This document shows positions 37,184 through 45,677 of a stretch of DNA of 64,000 nt, one piece after another. Location: positions 62,001 through 126,000 of the forward strand of contig JAYRKL010000009.1 in NCBI GenBank assembly GCA_041905795.1. Direction: 5' to 3'. The position numbers were made by a program, and so were the translations under genes. Each line of letters begins with the position of its first letter. The first letter of the stretch is position 1. The notes beneath the pieces are model-generated. The model saw only the letters and a program-made list of their open reading frames with translations, had not been told where the DNA came from and did no database searches. The DNA is from SHVO01 sp041905795 (GTDB taxonomy: Bacteria > Pseudomonadota > Alphaproteobacteria > Rhodospirillales > Rhodospirillaceae).

Positions 37184-38341
37184 TTATGACCGCTGAAACA
37201 CTTCGACGTTCTTGCCGTCGGCCGAGAGGCCGATGGCGAGCTTGCCGTGCTTGAGCTTGAGCGCGTCTTCGCCGAACAGCTCGCGGCGCCAGCCGGAGAG
37301 GGCGGGGACGTCGGCGGTGTCGGAGAGTGCGATGGCTTCGACATCGTCGCTGGTGGCGATCAGGCGCTGGGCCACGTGATGGGTTTCGCTGCGGGCCTTC
37401 AACAACAACTTGAGCAGCTCGACCACGCCGCGCGAGGCGGCGGCTTCCCAGCCGTTTTCCCGCTCCACCACCGGACATTCGCTTTCGGGGACGGCGCGGC
37501 CCTTGGCCACCGCCGCCAGCACGCCCTCGACATATTTGCCGCTGGCCAGCGGCTTGGCGAGACGGGTGCGTTTGATGTCGTCCACGGTCACCGGCATGTT
37601 GGCGGCGAGTTCGAGCAGCGCGTCATCCTTGGCGACGCGCTGGCGCGGCATGTTCATGGCTTGGGCGGTGAGTTCACGCCAGGCCGCCAGTTCGCGCAGC
37701 ACGCACAGGAGGCGGCGCGAGCGGGTGCGGGCGCGGATACGCTGCCAGGCGTCGCGCGGCTCGACCCGGTAGGTGGCGGGGTCGGTGAGGGTCGCGACTT
37801 CCTCTTCCAGCCAGACGCGCCGTCCCGAAGAGTCGAGCATGCGCGACAGCTCGGTGTAGACCTTGCGCAGGTAGGTCACGTCGCCGAGGGCGTATTTGAT
37901 CTGGCGGTCGGACAGCGGGCGCTGCGACCAATCGGTGAAGCGCTGCGACTTGTCGAGGTTGGCGCCGGCCAGCTTGGACACCAGGGTCTCGTAGCCGACC
38001 TGGTCGCCGAAGCCGCAGACCATCGCCGCCACCTGGCTGTCGAACACCGGCGTCGGGACGGTGGTGGTGGCGGTATAGAAGATTTCCAGGTCCTGGCGCC
38101 CGGCGTGGAACACCTTGAGCACGGCGGGGTTCGCCAAGAGGTCGTAGAGCGGCTTCAGGTTGATGCCGTCGGCCAGGGGGTCGATGCAGTAGGCCTCGTC
38201 CGGGCCCGCCACCTGAACCAGGCACAGCTTGGCCCAATAGGTGGTCTCCCGCATGAATTCGGTGTCGACCGTGACAAAGTCGGCTTTCGCAAGGCGCTCG
38301 CAGAGCGCCTCAAGGGCCGCGCTATCTGTAATCAATGGCAT
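37184..38341 (-). CDS. rnd: Ribonuclease D
   Basis: RNase D is a DEDDy 3'-5' exonuclease that trims tRNA and other RNA 3' ends. The 385-residue protein has Exo I FVTVDTEFMRETTYW near residue 22, Exo II KVFHAGRQDLEIFY near 78, and Exo III YALGDVTYLRKVY near 150, followed by an HRDC-like domain (ELAAWRELTAQ onward). The gene is convergent to ppx and divergent from aspS. Linkage to ppx and aspS is common in alphaproteobacteria. Confidence 0.95.
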   Translation of the reverse strand: MPLITDSAALEALCERLAKADFVTVDTEFMRETTYWAKLCLVQVAGPDEAYCIDPLADGINLKPLYDLLANPAVLKVFHAGRQDLEIFYTATTTVPTPVFDSQVAAMVCGFGDQVGYETLVSKLAGANLDKSQRFTDWSQRPLSDRQIKYALGDVTYLRKVYTELSRMLDSSGRRVWLEEEVATLTDPATYRVEPRDAWQRIRARTRSRRLLCVLRELAAWRELTAQAMNMPRQRVAKDDALLELAANMPVTVDDIKRTRLAKPLASGKYVEGVLAAVAKGRAVPESECPVVERENGWEAAASRGVVELLKLLLKARSETHHVAQRLIATSDDVEAIALSDTADVPALSGWRRELFGEDALKLKHGKLAIGLSADGKNVEVFQRS

Positions 38342-38506
38342 GGGGCAGTCTTAGCGGGCCTTGGGGCCCACCGCAACCGTACCGGGGCCCCCCTTTCCCG
38401 GACCGGTCCCCGATTGGTTCATAAGCTTGACAAAGGCCCGGGTTCGGTGTGCTTTCTCGCCCCTTTGGGGCCCCCGGGCTCCGGGTCGAAAAGCTAGGAT
38501 TTACCG

Positions 38507-40336
38507 ATGCATTCCTACCGTACACACACCTGCGGCGCGCTGCGCGCCGAGGATGCCGGCCAAGAGGTCCGCCTGGCCGGCTGGGTGCACCGGAAACGCG
38601 ATCACGGCCACCTGTTGTTCGTCGATCTCCGGGACATGTACGGGATCACCCAGGTGGTGGCCGACAGCGCCGCGCCGGTTTTCAAGGTCCTGGAAGCCGC
38701 CCGCCCCGAAAGCGTGATCAGCGTCGTCGGCAAGGTGGTGCCGCGCGCCGCCGAGACCGTGAACGACAAGCTGCCCACCGGCCGCATCGAGCTGGTGGCG
38801 TCGAAGATCGACATCCTGTCCGAAGCCGCCGTGCTGCCCATGCAGGTGGCCGGTGAGCAGGAATATTCCGAAGAGACCCGGCTCACCTACCGCTTCCTCG
38901 ACCTGCGCCGCGAGAAGATGCAGGCCAACATGCTGTTGCGCTCCAGGGTCATCGCCAGCATCCGCCGGCGCATGTGGGACGCGGGCTTCACCGAGTTCCA
39001 GACCCCGATCCTGACGGCATCGTCGCCCGAGGGCGCCCGCGACTTCCTGGTGCCGTCGCGCATCCATCCCGGCAAGTTCTACGCGCTGCCCCAGGCGCCG
39101 CAGCAGTTCAAACAGCTGCTGATGACCTCGGGCTTCGACCGCTATTTCCAGATCGCGCCCTGCTTCCGCGACGAGGACAGCCGCGCCGACCGGTCGCCCG
39201 GTGAATTCTACCAGCTCGACTTCGAGATGGCCTTCGCCACCCAGGACGATGTGTTCGACACCATCGCGCCGGTGCTGGCCGGCCTGTTCGAGGAATTCAG
39301 CCGCGGCCGTCCGGTGACCAAGCCGCCGTTCCCGCGCATCACCTACGCCGATGCCATGCTCAAGTACGGCAGCGACAAGCCGGACCTGCGCAATCCGTTG
39401 TTGATCACCGACGTCACCGCGGCCTTCAAGGGCTCCAACTTCGGCCTGTTCGCGAGGAACATCGAGAAGGGCGCGGTGGTGCGCGCCATCCCGGCGCCGG
39501 GTTCGGCCGACCAGCCGCGCAGCTGGTTCGACAAGCTCAATGACTGGGCGCGCGAGAACGGCGCCGGCGGTCTCGGCTATATTCAATACAAGGACGGCGA
39601 GGCCCGCGGGCCCATCGCCAAGAACCTGGACGCCGAACGCGTCGCGGCCATCAAGGCCGCCGCCGGCGTCAAGGACGGCGACTCCGTGTTCTTCGCCTGC
39701 GACAAGGAGGCCGTGGCCGCCAAGTTCTCCGGCCTGGTGCGGACCCGTATTTGCGACGAGCTGAACCTGCTCGACCGCGACCAGTTCAAGTTCTGCTGGA
39801 TCGTCGATTTCCCGATGTATGAGCGCAACGACGACACCGGCCAGATCGAGTTCAGCCATAACCCGTTCTCGATGCCGCAAGGCGAGATGGAGGCGCTGCT
39901 GACGCAGGACCCGCTCACCATCAAGGCGTTCCAGTACGACATCGTCTGCAACGGCGTGGAGCTGTCCTCGGGCGCCATCCGCAACCATCGCCCGGACATC
40001 ATGTACAAGGCCTTCGAGATCGCCGGCTATTCCAATGCCGACGTCGAGGCGCGCTTCGGCGGCATGCTCAACGCGTTCAAATACGGCGCGCCGCCCCACG
40101 GCGGCTCGGCGCCCGGCATCGACCGCATCGTCATGCTGCTGGCCGAGGAGCCCAACATCCGCGAGGTCATCCTGTTCCCCATGACCGGCCGGGCCGAGGA
40201 TCTGCTGATGCAGGCGCCCAACGTCGCCACGCTCAAGCAGCTGCGCGAGCTGCACATCCGCGTGGTCGAGCCCAAGACCGGGCCGACTGTGCAGGCGGGC
40301 ACGGCGGCGCCCGCCGAACAGAAGCCGGCGCCGTAA
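38507..40336 (+). CDS. aspS: Aspartyl-tRNA synthetase, probably non-discriminating (Asp/Asn)
   Basis: AspRS charges tRNA-Asp. The 609-residue class II enzyme has the OB-fold anticodon domain (HRKRDHGHLLFVDLRD), then motif 2 FRDEDSRADRSPGEFYQLD, a GAD insertion domain, and motif 3 GIDRIVMLL. In the anticodon domain the residue after RKRD is histidine, where discriminating enzymes have leucine. This is an established marker of AspRS that also charges tRNA-Asn, which GatCAB then amidates. This is a prediction. Start ATG 38507 matches the family. Confidence 0.95.
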   Translation: MHSYRTHTCGALRAEDAGQEVRLAGWVHRKRDHGHLLFVDLRDMYGITQVVADSAAPVFKVLEAARPESVISVVGKVVPRAAETVNDKLPTGRIELVASKIDILSEAAVLPMQVAGEQEYSEETRLTYRFLDLRREKMQANMLLRSRVIASIRRRMWDAGFTEFQTPILTASSPEGARDFLVPSRIHPGKFYALPQAPQQFKQLLMTSGFDRYFQIAPCFRDEDSRADRSPGEFYQLDFEMAFATQDDVFDTIAPVLAGLFEEFSRGRPVTKPPFPRITYADAMLKYGSDKPDLRNPLLITDVTAAFKGSNFGLFARNIEKGAVVRAIPAPGSADQPRSWFDKLNDWARENGAGGLGYIQYKDGEARGPIAKNLDAERVAAIKAAAGVKDGDSVFFACDKEAVAAKFSGLVRTRICDELNLLDRDQFKFCWIVDFPMYERNDDTGQIEFSHNPFSMPQGEMEALLTQDPLTIKAFQYDIVCNGVELSSGAIRNHRPDIMYKAFEIAGYSNADVEARFGGMLNAFKYGAPPHGGSAPGIDRIVMLLAEEPNIREVILFPMTGRAEDLLMQAPNVATLKQLRELHIRVVEPKTGPTVQAGTAAPAEQKPAP

Positions 40337-40342
40337 CCCACA

Positions 40343-40491
40343 GGATGTCATCACCCGGCTTGACCGGGTGATCCATCGATCAAAGCGCTCGATTTGCTTT
40401 GGAGATCGCTATCCCGTGGATTGCCCGGTACGACCGGAGGCCGTCCCAATAAGACGCGCGCCTTCCGCGCGCGGGCCGGGCAATGACAGAT
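40343..40491. repeat. Family B REP-like repeats at the aspS/GGDEF convergent junction
   Basis: Begins GATGTCATCACCCGG, CTTGA, CCGGGTGATCCATCGATC, then after a spacer TGGATTGCCCGG and CGGGCAATGACAGATG. The outer ends are imperfect inverted repeats, and internal stems (ACCCGG/CCGGGT, GCGCGC) add further hairpins. Fills the 165-bp gap between two gene ends. Confidence 0.65.
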
Positions 40492-40501
40492 GAGGGTGGG
40501 C

Positions 40502-41227
40502 TTAGCGGCCCTTGATGCCCAGCTTGGCGCGGCGTTCCTGCTTGATCTTGTACATGGCCTCGTCGGCGGCGTGCAGGAGTTCGCGCATCTCGGCTTTGGC
40601 GGCGTACATGTGCACGCCGCAGCTGGCCTTGATCGGGATCTGCTGGTCGTTCCAGGCGGCGTAGGCGTTGTTGAGCTTGCGGTCGAGTTCTTCGGCGCGG
40701 CGCACGCCGTTGCGCTTGTTGGAGCGCGGCAGCAGGATCGCGAATTCGTCGCCGCCCAGGCGGCCCAGGTAGTCGGTGTCGCGGATATGGCCGCGCAACA
40801 GGTTGGAGACGGTGCGTAAGACCTCGTCACCGGCGGCATGGCCGAAGGTGTCGTTGATCGGCTTGAACTGGTCGAGATCGACGAAGATCAACACACCGCC
40901 GACGCCGTGACGGCGGGCGACCGAGAGTTCATGGGCGAGGCTGTCCTCGAAGCCGCGGCGGTTCATGATGCGGGTCAGGGAGTCGGTGGTCGCCAGGTTC
41001 TCGAGTTCGGCGATCCGCTTGTCCTGTTCCTTGAGATGGCTGGTGATTTCCGCCACCAGCGCGTGCGCCATCTGCGCGATCTGCACGACCGTGCGGGCGC
41101 TATCGTTTTCCTTCTCGGGATGGACCTGTTCCGTGATGCGAACCAGCTGGGTCAGCTTGGTCACAATGGCGGCGTGGTCGTGATCCGGCTCCTGGGCGCG
41201 TGGATGCGCCTCCGCCTGTCCCGCCAT
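40502..41227 (-). CDS. Diguanylate cyclase (GGDEF domain)
   Basis: Makes the second messenger c-di-GMP from GTP. The 241-residue protein has an N-terminal helical region of about 80 residues ending in a probable coiled coil (SHLKEQDKRIAELENLATTDSLTRIMNRRGF), then a complete GGDEF domain with intact GGDEF active site. An RDTD sequence five residues before GGDEF is a full I-site (RxxD), so product inhibition is expected. No membrane segment or known sensor domain is seen, so it is probably cytoplasmic. ATG 41227 has GGGGGAC upstream; a TTG at 41251 is possible. Confidence 0.93.
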   Translation of the reverse strand: MAGQAEAHPRAQEPDHDHAAIVTKLTQLVRITEQVHPEKENDSARTVVQIAQMAHALVAEITSHLKEQDKRIAELENLATTDSLTRIMNRRGFEDSLAHELSVARRHGVGGVLIFVDLDQFKPINDTFGHAAGDEVLRTVSNLLRGHIRDTDYLGRLGGDEFAILLPRSNKRNGVRRAEELDRKLNNAYAAWNDQQIPIKASCGVHMYAAKAEMRELLHAADEAMYKIKQERRAKLGIKGR

Positions 41228-41628
41228 GATGTGGTGTCCCCCGGTCCCCAATTTGCGGCATTCTGTTGGCTGGGGGCGGGACCGTCAACATTTCCAACCG
41301 GATAGCCGCAACGGCCTCCAGCCCGAACGTCGCCGGAGAGAGCGGCTTGCTCGACCGGGTCGCCCTCTCTCCAGCTCGCCGCCCGCGGCTTCTCTGTCGC
41401 TATGTTCCGCAGAAGCTTGTTTTCACGAATATTTCTTTTGGCCTTTGGTGCCGTTCTAAACCGCGGCGGGAATCGATCCCGGGCGCGCGGCGTCCCGCGG
41501 TGGGGAACTTGCGGGCCAGCGTCCGCACCTGGGCGACGAAACCACATGTTTCTAGTCAAAACCATTCCGCACGACTCCGTCGCGGATATGGCCTCGCGCG
41601 ATGCCAGTGTTATGGTCGCTGATCCGCC
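41228..41628. other. 400-bp divergent intergenic region before the eipB pair
   Basis: It should hold promoters for the GGDEF gene and the eipB genes. The only coding candidate is an open frame 41402-41632, 76 codons, whose TGA overlaps the eipB ATG; its N-terminus (MFRRSLFSRIFLLAFGAVL) is hydrophobic but I recognise no family. An inverted GGAGAGAG / CTCTCTCC pair lies near 41335-41375. Confidence 0.4.
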
Positions 41629-42426
41629 ATGAAGACTTTCCGCGCCGCGCTCTCCGGATTTGTATTCGCCGCCCTGACGACGGGCGCCGGCGCGGCCGCG
41701 CCGGTCACGTCGCTGACCTCGCACCGCGCGATCTACGACCTGGCGCTCACCAAGGCCATGCAGTCGGACGGCGTGCGCTCGGCCAAAGGCACCCTGGTCT
41801 ATACCATCACCGACCGCTGCGACGGCTACACCATCGAGAGCAACCTGCAGATGGAACTGGCGTTCGCCAGCGGCATCGACAACCACATCGACCAGCGGTT
41901 CGCATCGTGGGAAGCCAAGGACGGCCGCACCGCCAGCTTCCGCATGCAGGTGCTGGAGAACGGCAACCTGAGCAAATCCTATCTCGGCCATGTGACCCTC
42001 GACGCCGAAAGCGCCGGCACCGTGACCTATGAAACCGACGCCATCCGCACCATCAAACTGCCCAAGGGCACGCTCCTGTCCACGGCGCACACCTTGGCGC
42101 TGATCAACTCCGCCGGGAGCGGTGAGCGGTTTTTCACGCGGCCGGTCATCGACGGCGCATTCGAGGAGGGGCCCTTCACCATCTCGGCCGCCATCGCCGC
42201 GCCCCGCGGCGGTCCGGCCAAGGCCGGCGATCTCGCCTCCGGCGCGGCGTGGCCGGTGGGGCTTGCCTATTTCCCGTTGGGAACCGATCACGAGGCGCCG
42301 GACTACGAACTCTCCATGAGCATCCTGCCCAGCGGCATCGCGCGCGCCATGTCGCAGGACTTCGGAAAGTTCACCTTGGGCTTCGATCTTGTGCGCGCCG
42401 AACCGGTGACCGCGCCGCCATGCTAG
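41629..42426 (+). CDS. eipB: EipB/DUF1849 periplasmic protein, first copy
   Basis: EipB proteins are periplasmic beta-spiral proteins needed for envelope integrity in Brucella. This 265-residue copy has a signal peptide (MKTFRAALSGFVFAALTTGAGA), then SHRAIYDLALTKA, which starts the DUF1849 fold, and a conserved cysteine in DRCDGY with a second at the very C-terminus (PPC); these pair as a disulfide in Brucella EipB. A second EipB gene follows immediately, overlapping or touching this stop. The function in this organism is inferred from family. Confidence 0.85.
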   Translation: MKTFRAALSGFVFAALTTGAGAAAPVTSLTSHRAIYDLALTKAMQSDGVRSAKGTLVYTITDRCDGYTIESNLQMELAFASGIDNHIDQRFASWEAKDGRTASFRMQVLENGNLSKSYLGHVTLDAESAGTVTYETDAIRTIKLPKGTLLSTAHTLALINSAGSGERFFTRPVIDGAFEEGPFTISAAIAAPRGGPAKAGDLASGAAWPVGLAYFPLGTDHEAPDYELSMSILPSGIARAMSQDFGKFTLGFDLVRAEPVTAPPC

Positions 42427-42434
42427 GTTCAGCC

Positions 42435-43298
42435 ATGCCAAGTTCTCCCGGGCCGATCCGCGCCGCCGTTCTCGCGCTCCTGGCCGGCGCTCCGGCGGCG
42501 TATGTTGTGTTGGCCGCCGTTCCGGCGGCGGCGGCTGATCTGCCGCCCTATGAGGCCACCTATGAACTGCGGCTGACCCGCGCCAGCGCCACCTATGGGC
42601 CGCGCGCTGCGGTCGGCTGGCATCAGTATCGCGTGGCCGAAACCTGCGACGGCTGGGAAACCAAATCGCATATCCTGGTGGACCTGACCTTCCGCGAGGA
42701 GCAGACCTATACCAACGAACGGTTCTTCACTTCGTGGGAAGCCAAGTCCGGCACCCTGTATAAGTTCGCCGTGCAGACCACCAAGAACGGCAACACCGTC
42801 GAGGCCTTCAAGGGCACCGCCACCATGAACGCCAAGGGCGGGCAGGCGGTGTATGAGCCGCTGACCGATCCCGCCCGCAAGGATGTGAAGAAGGTCACGC
42901 TGCCGCTGCCGCCCGGCACCTTGTTGCCGCTGGCCCATGCGCGGGCGCTGCTCGCGCATGCCCAGGCCGGCGACGCCCTGTTCCGGAGCGTGGTCATGAA
43001 CGGCTCCTATTCCACCGGTCCGCGCGTGCTGTCGGTGGCCATCGGCCCGCGCCATGGCGAATTCCTGCCCGGTCCGGCGACACCGGAATTCGATCCCAAG
43101 CTGCTAGCCACCCCTAATTGGCAGATCAGCACCGCCGCCTTCAATCTCGGTGAAAAGCGCGATGTGCCCAACACCGAGACCGCGATCCAGATCCACGACA
43201 CCGGCATCGTGCAGAATTTCGAGCAGACGTTCTTCGATTACGCGCTATCCGCCCACCTTTCGCGGCTGCAGCGCCTGGAAAAGCCGGTCTGCCGTTAG
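42435..43298 (+). CDS. EipB/DUF1849 periplasmic protein, second copy
   Basis: A 287-residue paralogue of the gene just upstream. Signal peptide (RAAVLALLAGAPAAYVVLAAVPAAAA), then YEATYELRLTRASATYG, a cysteine in ETCDGWETKS and one near the C-terminus (KPVCR), so the disulfide pair is kept. The two copies are clearly diverged, so the duplication is old. ATG 42435 is 8 nt after the upstream stop; ATG 42420 would overlap it. Its TAG stop is part of the TTAG edge of a palindromic element. Confidence 0.82.
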   Translation: MPSSPGPIRAAVLALLAGAPAAYVVLAAVPAAAADLPPYEATYELRLTRASATYGPRAAVGWHQYRVAETCDGWETKSHILVDLTFREEQTYTNERFFTSWEAKSGTLYKFAVQTTKNGNTVEAFKGTATMNAKGGQAVYEPLTDPARKDVKKVTLPLPPGTLLPLAHARALLAHAQAGDALFRSVVMNGSYSTGPRVLSVAIGPRHGEFLPGPATPEFDPKLLATPNWQISTAAFNLGEKRDVPNTETAIQIHDTGIVQNFEQTFFDYALSAHLSRLQRLEKPVCR

Positions 43299-43399
43299 AG
43301 CATGATCGAGTCATATTGAATCGCGATCATGCTCTAATTTTTGATTTGGTCGCATTTTCTGCGATGAACCGGCATCCACTTCATCGGAAAATGCTCTAG
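43295..43399. repeat. Family A palindromic element after the second eipB
   Basis: Bounded by TTAG (43295-43298) and CTAG (43396-43399). Module 1 GAGCATGATCG ... CGATCATGCTC, spacer, then module 2 from TTGGTCGC to ATGCTCTAG. It is the reverse-complement counterpart of the copy at 31231. The left TTAG supplies the TAG stop of the upstream gene. Confidence 0.85.
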
Positions 43400-43426
43400 C
43401 AGCGCGGACGCAAATCACAACCCTTG

Positions 43427-43532
43427 ATGTCATCCTCCGGTACGGCACAGCCGTATCCGGGGGATCCATGCCGCAATGGGCACGGCACTTGCTGAACGAC
43501 GGATTGCCCGCATAAAGCGGGCAATGACAGTG
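43427..43532. repeat. Family B REP-like repeat before the ROK gene
   Basis: Begins TGATGTCATCCTCCGGTACGG and ends GATTGCCCGCATAAAGCGGGCAATGACAGTGG. GTCAT and ATGAC ends are inverted; TTGCCCGC/GCGGGCAA forms a strong local hairpin. It lies directly behind a family A element, between convergent genes. Confidence 0.65.
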
Positions 43533-43542
43533 GAATATCAGA

Positions 43543-44442
43543 TCACGGCCACAACCAGGCGGCGCCCCTTACGCCGGATGAGTCACCGTGCTTCGGTGGA
43601 ACCAGGCGGGTGGCGATGGTGTCCGAGAGCACGTAGTCCGGCCATAGCGCCGGCACCGCGTCATAGATCTGCGGGATTTTCGACAGGCCGCCGCCCACCA
43701 CGATGACGTGGGGATCGATGATGTTGATGATGGTGGCGGTGGCGCGCGCCAGGCGGTCCATGTAGCGCTCCAGGGCCGCCGCCGCCGCGGCGTCGCCGCG
43801 GGCCTCGGCGATCTCGCCGGCGGACAAACTCAGGCCGGAGCGTTCGGCGTAGTCGCGCGCCAGCGCGCCGCCGCACAGGAAGGTCTCGATACAGCCGTGA
43901 CGGCCGCAATAGCACTTGGGGCCGGGCAGTTCGTCGGGGCGCGGCCAGGGGAGAGGATTGTGGCCCCACTCGCCGGTGATGGCGTTGGGTCCGCGCACGA
44001 CCTGTTTATTGATCACCAGCCCGCCGCCGACGCCAGTGCCGAGGATGATGCCAAAGACAATTTGCGCGTCGGCGCCGGCGCCGTCGGCGGCTTCCGACAA
44101 GGCAAAGCAATCGGCGTCGTTGGCGAGGCGCACCGGCTGGCCCAGGGCGCGCGCGATGTCCTGTTCCAGCGGATGGCCGATCAGGCAGACGGAGTTGGCG
44201 TTCTTGACCAGGCCGGTCGCCGGCGACACCGCGCCGGGAATTCCAACGCCGACAGAGGCACCCGCGGATGCATTGGCGCCGGCCGCGCGGGCCAGGTCCG
44301 CCACGGCGCGCACCGTGCCGGCGTAATCGCCGACCGGCGTGGGCACGCGCTGGCGGAACAGGGTCCGCCCGTCGCGGGCCAGCGCGATGGCCTCGATCTT
44401 GGTGCCGCCGAGGTCGATGCCGATGCGGAGGTCGTCTGACAT
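43543..44442 (-). CDS. ROK-family sugar kinase (probable fructokinase/glucokinase)
   Basis: A 299-residue ATP-dependent sugar kinase. It shows the ROK pattern: GIDLGGTKIEAIAL at the start (ATP phosphate loop), VGVGIPGAVSP, NDADCFALSEA with the catalytic aspartate, GTGVGGGLVINKQ, GEWGHNPL, and a zinc site CYCGRHGCIETF. The N-acetylglucosamine, fructose or mannose specificity is not decidable from sequence. Start ATG 44442 agrees with the family. It is divergent from the HDAC-like gene and convergent with eipB. Confidence 0.9.
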   Translation of the reverse strand: MSDDLRIGIDLGGTKIEAIALARDGRTLFRQRVPTPVGDYAGTVRAVADLARAAGANASAGASVGVGIPGAVSPATGLVKNANSVCLIGHPLEQDIARALGQPVRLANDADCFALSEAADGAGADAQIVFGIILGTGVGGGLVINKQVVRGPNAITGEWGHNPLPWPRPDELPGPKCYCGRHGCIETFLCGGALARDYAERSGLSLSAGEIAEARGDAAAAAALERYMDRLARATATIINIIDPHVIVVGGGLSKIPQIYDAVPALWPDYVLSDTIATRLVPPKHGDSSGVRGAAWLWP

Positions 44443-44490
44443 TGAGGTAGGGGTAGCACGGGGCGGTAGGGTTAGCACGAGGGGCCGGGC

Positions 44491-45432
44491 ATGGTAAAAG
44501 ACACCATGACCACGCTGCTCGTCAGTCACACCCGCTTCCTGGACCACGACACCGGGCCTTACCATCCGGAAAGCCCGGCGCGCCTCAAGAGTGTGCTCAA
44601 GGGACTGGATGAGCAGCCCTTCGCCGGCCTGATCCGCCGCGAGGCCCGGGCCGCCACCGCCGCGGAAGTGGCGCTGGCCCATCCCGGCCATTATCTCGAC
44701 CATCTCCAGGCCGCCGTCCCCGGCGAGGGGCTCGCGCACCTCGACGGCGATACGGTGGTGTCGCCGGGCAGCGGAGAGGCCATGACCCGCGCCGCCGGCG
44801 CGGTGATCCAGGCGGTCGACGCGGTGGCTGGGAAAGAGGCCGCCAACGCCTTCTGCGCCGTGCGCCCGCCCGGCCACCACGCCGAATCCGAACGGCCCAT
44901 GGGCTTCTGCCTGATCAATAACGCCGCGGTCGGTGCCTTCCATGCCCGAACCCACGGCTTCGAGCGCGTGGCGGTGATCGACTTCGACGTCCATCACGGC
45001 AACGGCACCCAGGAGATTTTCTGGAACGACGCCAAGGCGTTCTACGCCTCGACCCACCAGTATCCGTTCTATCCCGGCACCGGGGCCCGGCGCGAAAAAG
45101 GCGCGCATGACAACGTGGTCAACGTTCCGCTTGCCGCCGGCAGCCGGGGCGATGTATTCCGCGCCGGCTTCGGCGAGGAGATCCTGCCGGCGCTGACCGC
45201 CTTTCGCCCGGATTTCATCGTCATCTCCGCCGGCTTCGACGCCCACCGCGATGACCCCTTGGGCGGACTAGCGCTGACCGAGGCCGATTTCGCCTGGGCC
45301 ACCGCCGCCGTCATGGATGTGGCCAGAGCGGCCTGCGCCGGGCGGGTGGTGTCGGTGCTCGAAGGCGGCTACAACCTCGATGCCTTGAGAGACTGTGCGA
45401 TAGCACATGTGCAGACCTTGAAGGACCATTGA
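44491..45432 (+). CDS. Histone deacetylase-like zinc amidohydrolase
   Basis: A 313-residue member of the class II HDAC / acetoin-utilisation / acetylpolyamine amidohydrolase family. Key motifs are RPPGHHAE (tandem catalytic histidines near 130), VIDFDVHHGNGTQEIF (Zn ligands near 170), and ISAGFDAHRDDPLGG (Zn ligand near 255). It probably deacetylates a small substrate or lysine. It starts a run of co-directional genes: its stop overlaps the xseB start (TGATG). This linkage with xseB-ispA-dxs is common in alphaproteobacteria, though the reason is unknown. GAGGGG precedes the start; ATG 44506 is an alternative. Confidence 0.92.
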   Translation: MVKDTMTTLLVSHTRFLDHDTGPYHPESPARLKSVLKGLDEQPFAGLIRREARAATAAEVALAHPGHYLDHLQAAVPGEGLAHLDGDTVVSPGSGEAMTRAAGAVIQAVDAVAGKEAANAFCAVRPPGHHAESERPMGFCLINNAAVGAFHARTHGFERVAVIDFDVHHGNGTQEIFWNDAKAFYASTHQYPFYPGTGARREKGAHDNVVNVPLAAGSRGDVFRAGFGEEILPALTAFRPDFIVISAGFDAHRDDPLGGLALTEADFAWATAAVMDVARAACAGRVVSVLEGGYNLDALRDCAIAHVQTLKDH

Positions 45433-45677
45433 TGCCCGCAGAGAAACAAGCCGACGTCGCCGCCTTGAGCTTCGAGCAGGCCATGAAGGAGCTGGAGGAC
45501 ATCGTCCGCCGGCTGGAGAGCGGCCAGGTGAAGCTCGATGAAGCGGTCGCCGCCTATGAGCGCGGCGCGGCGCTCAAGGCCCACTGCGAGGGCAAGCTGG
45601 CCGAAGCCAAGATGAAGGTGGAAAAGATCACCGGCTCCGGAAAATCCATCGGCCTGGAACCCGCAGATCGTGACTAA
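45432..45677 (+). CDS. xseB: Exodeoxyribonuclease VII small subunit
   Basis: XseB associates with XseA to form exonuclease VII, which degrades single-stranded DNA. The 81-residue all-helical protein has the family pattern LSFEQAMKELEDIVRRLESGQVKLDEAVAAYERG. The ATG at 45432 overlaps the upstream stop, and its own end overlaps the ispA GTG by 8 nt. Such tight packing indicates one transcript. Confidence 0.95.
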   Translation: MPAEKQADVAALSFEQAMKELEDIVRRLESGQVKLDEAVAAYERGAALKAHCEGKLAEAKMKVEKITGSGKSIGLEPADRD

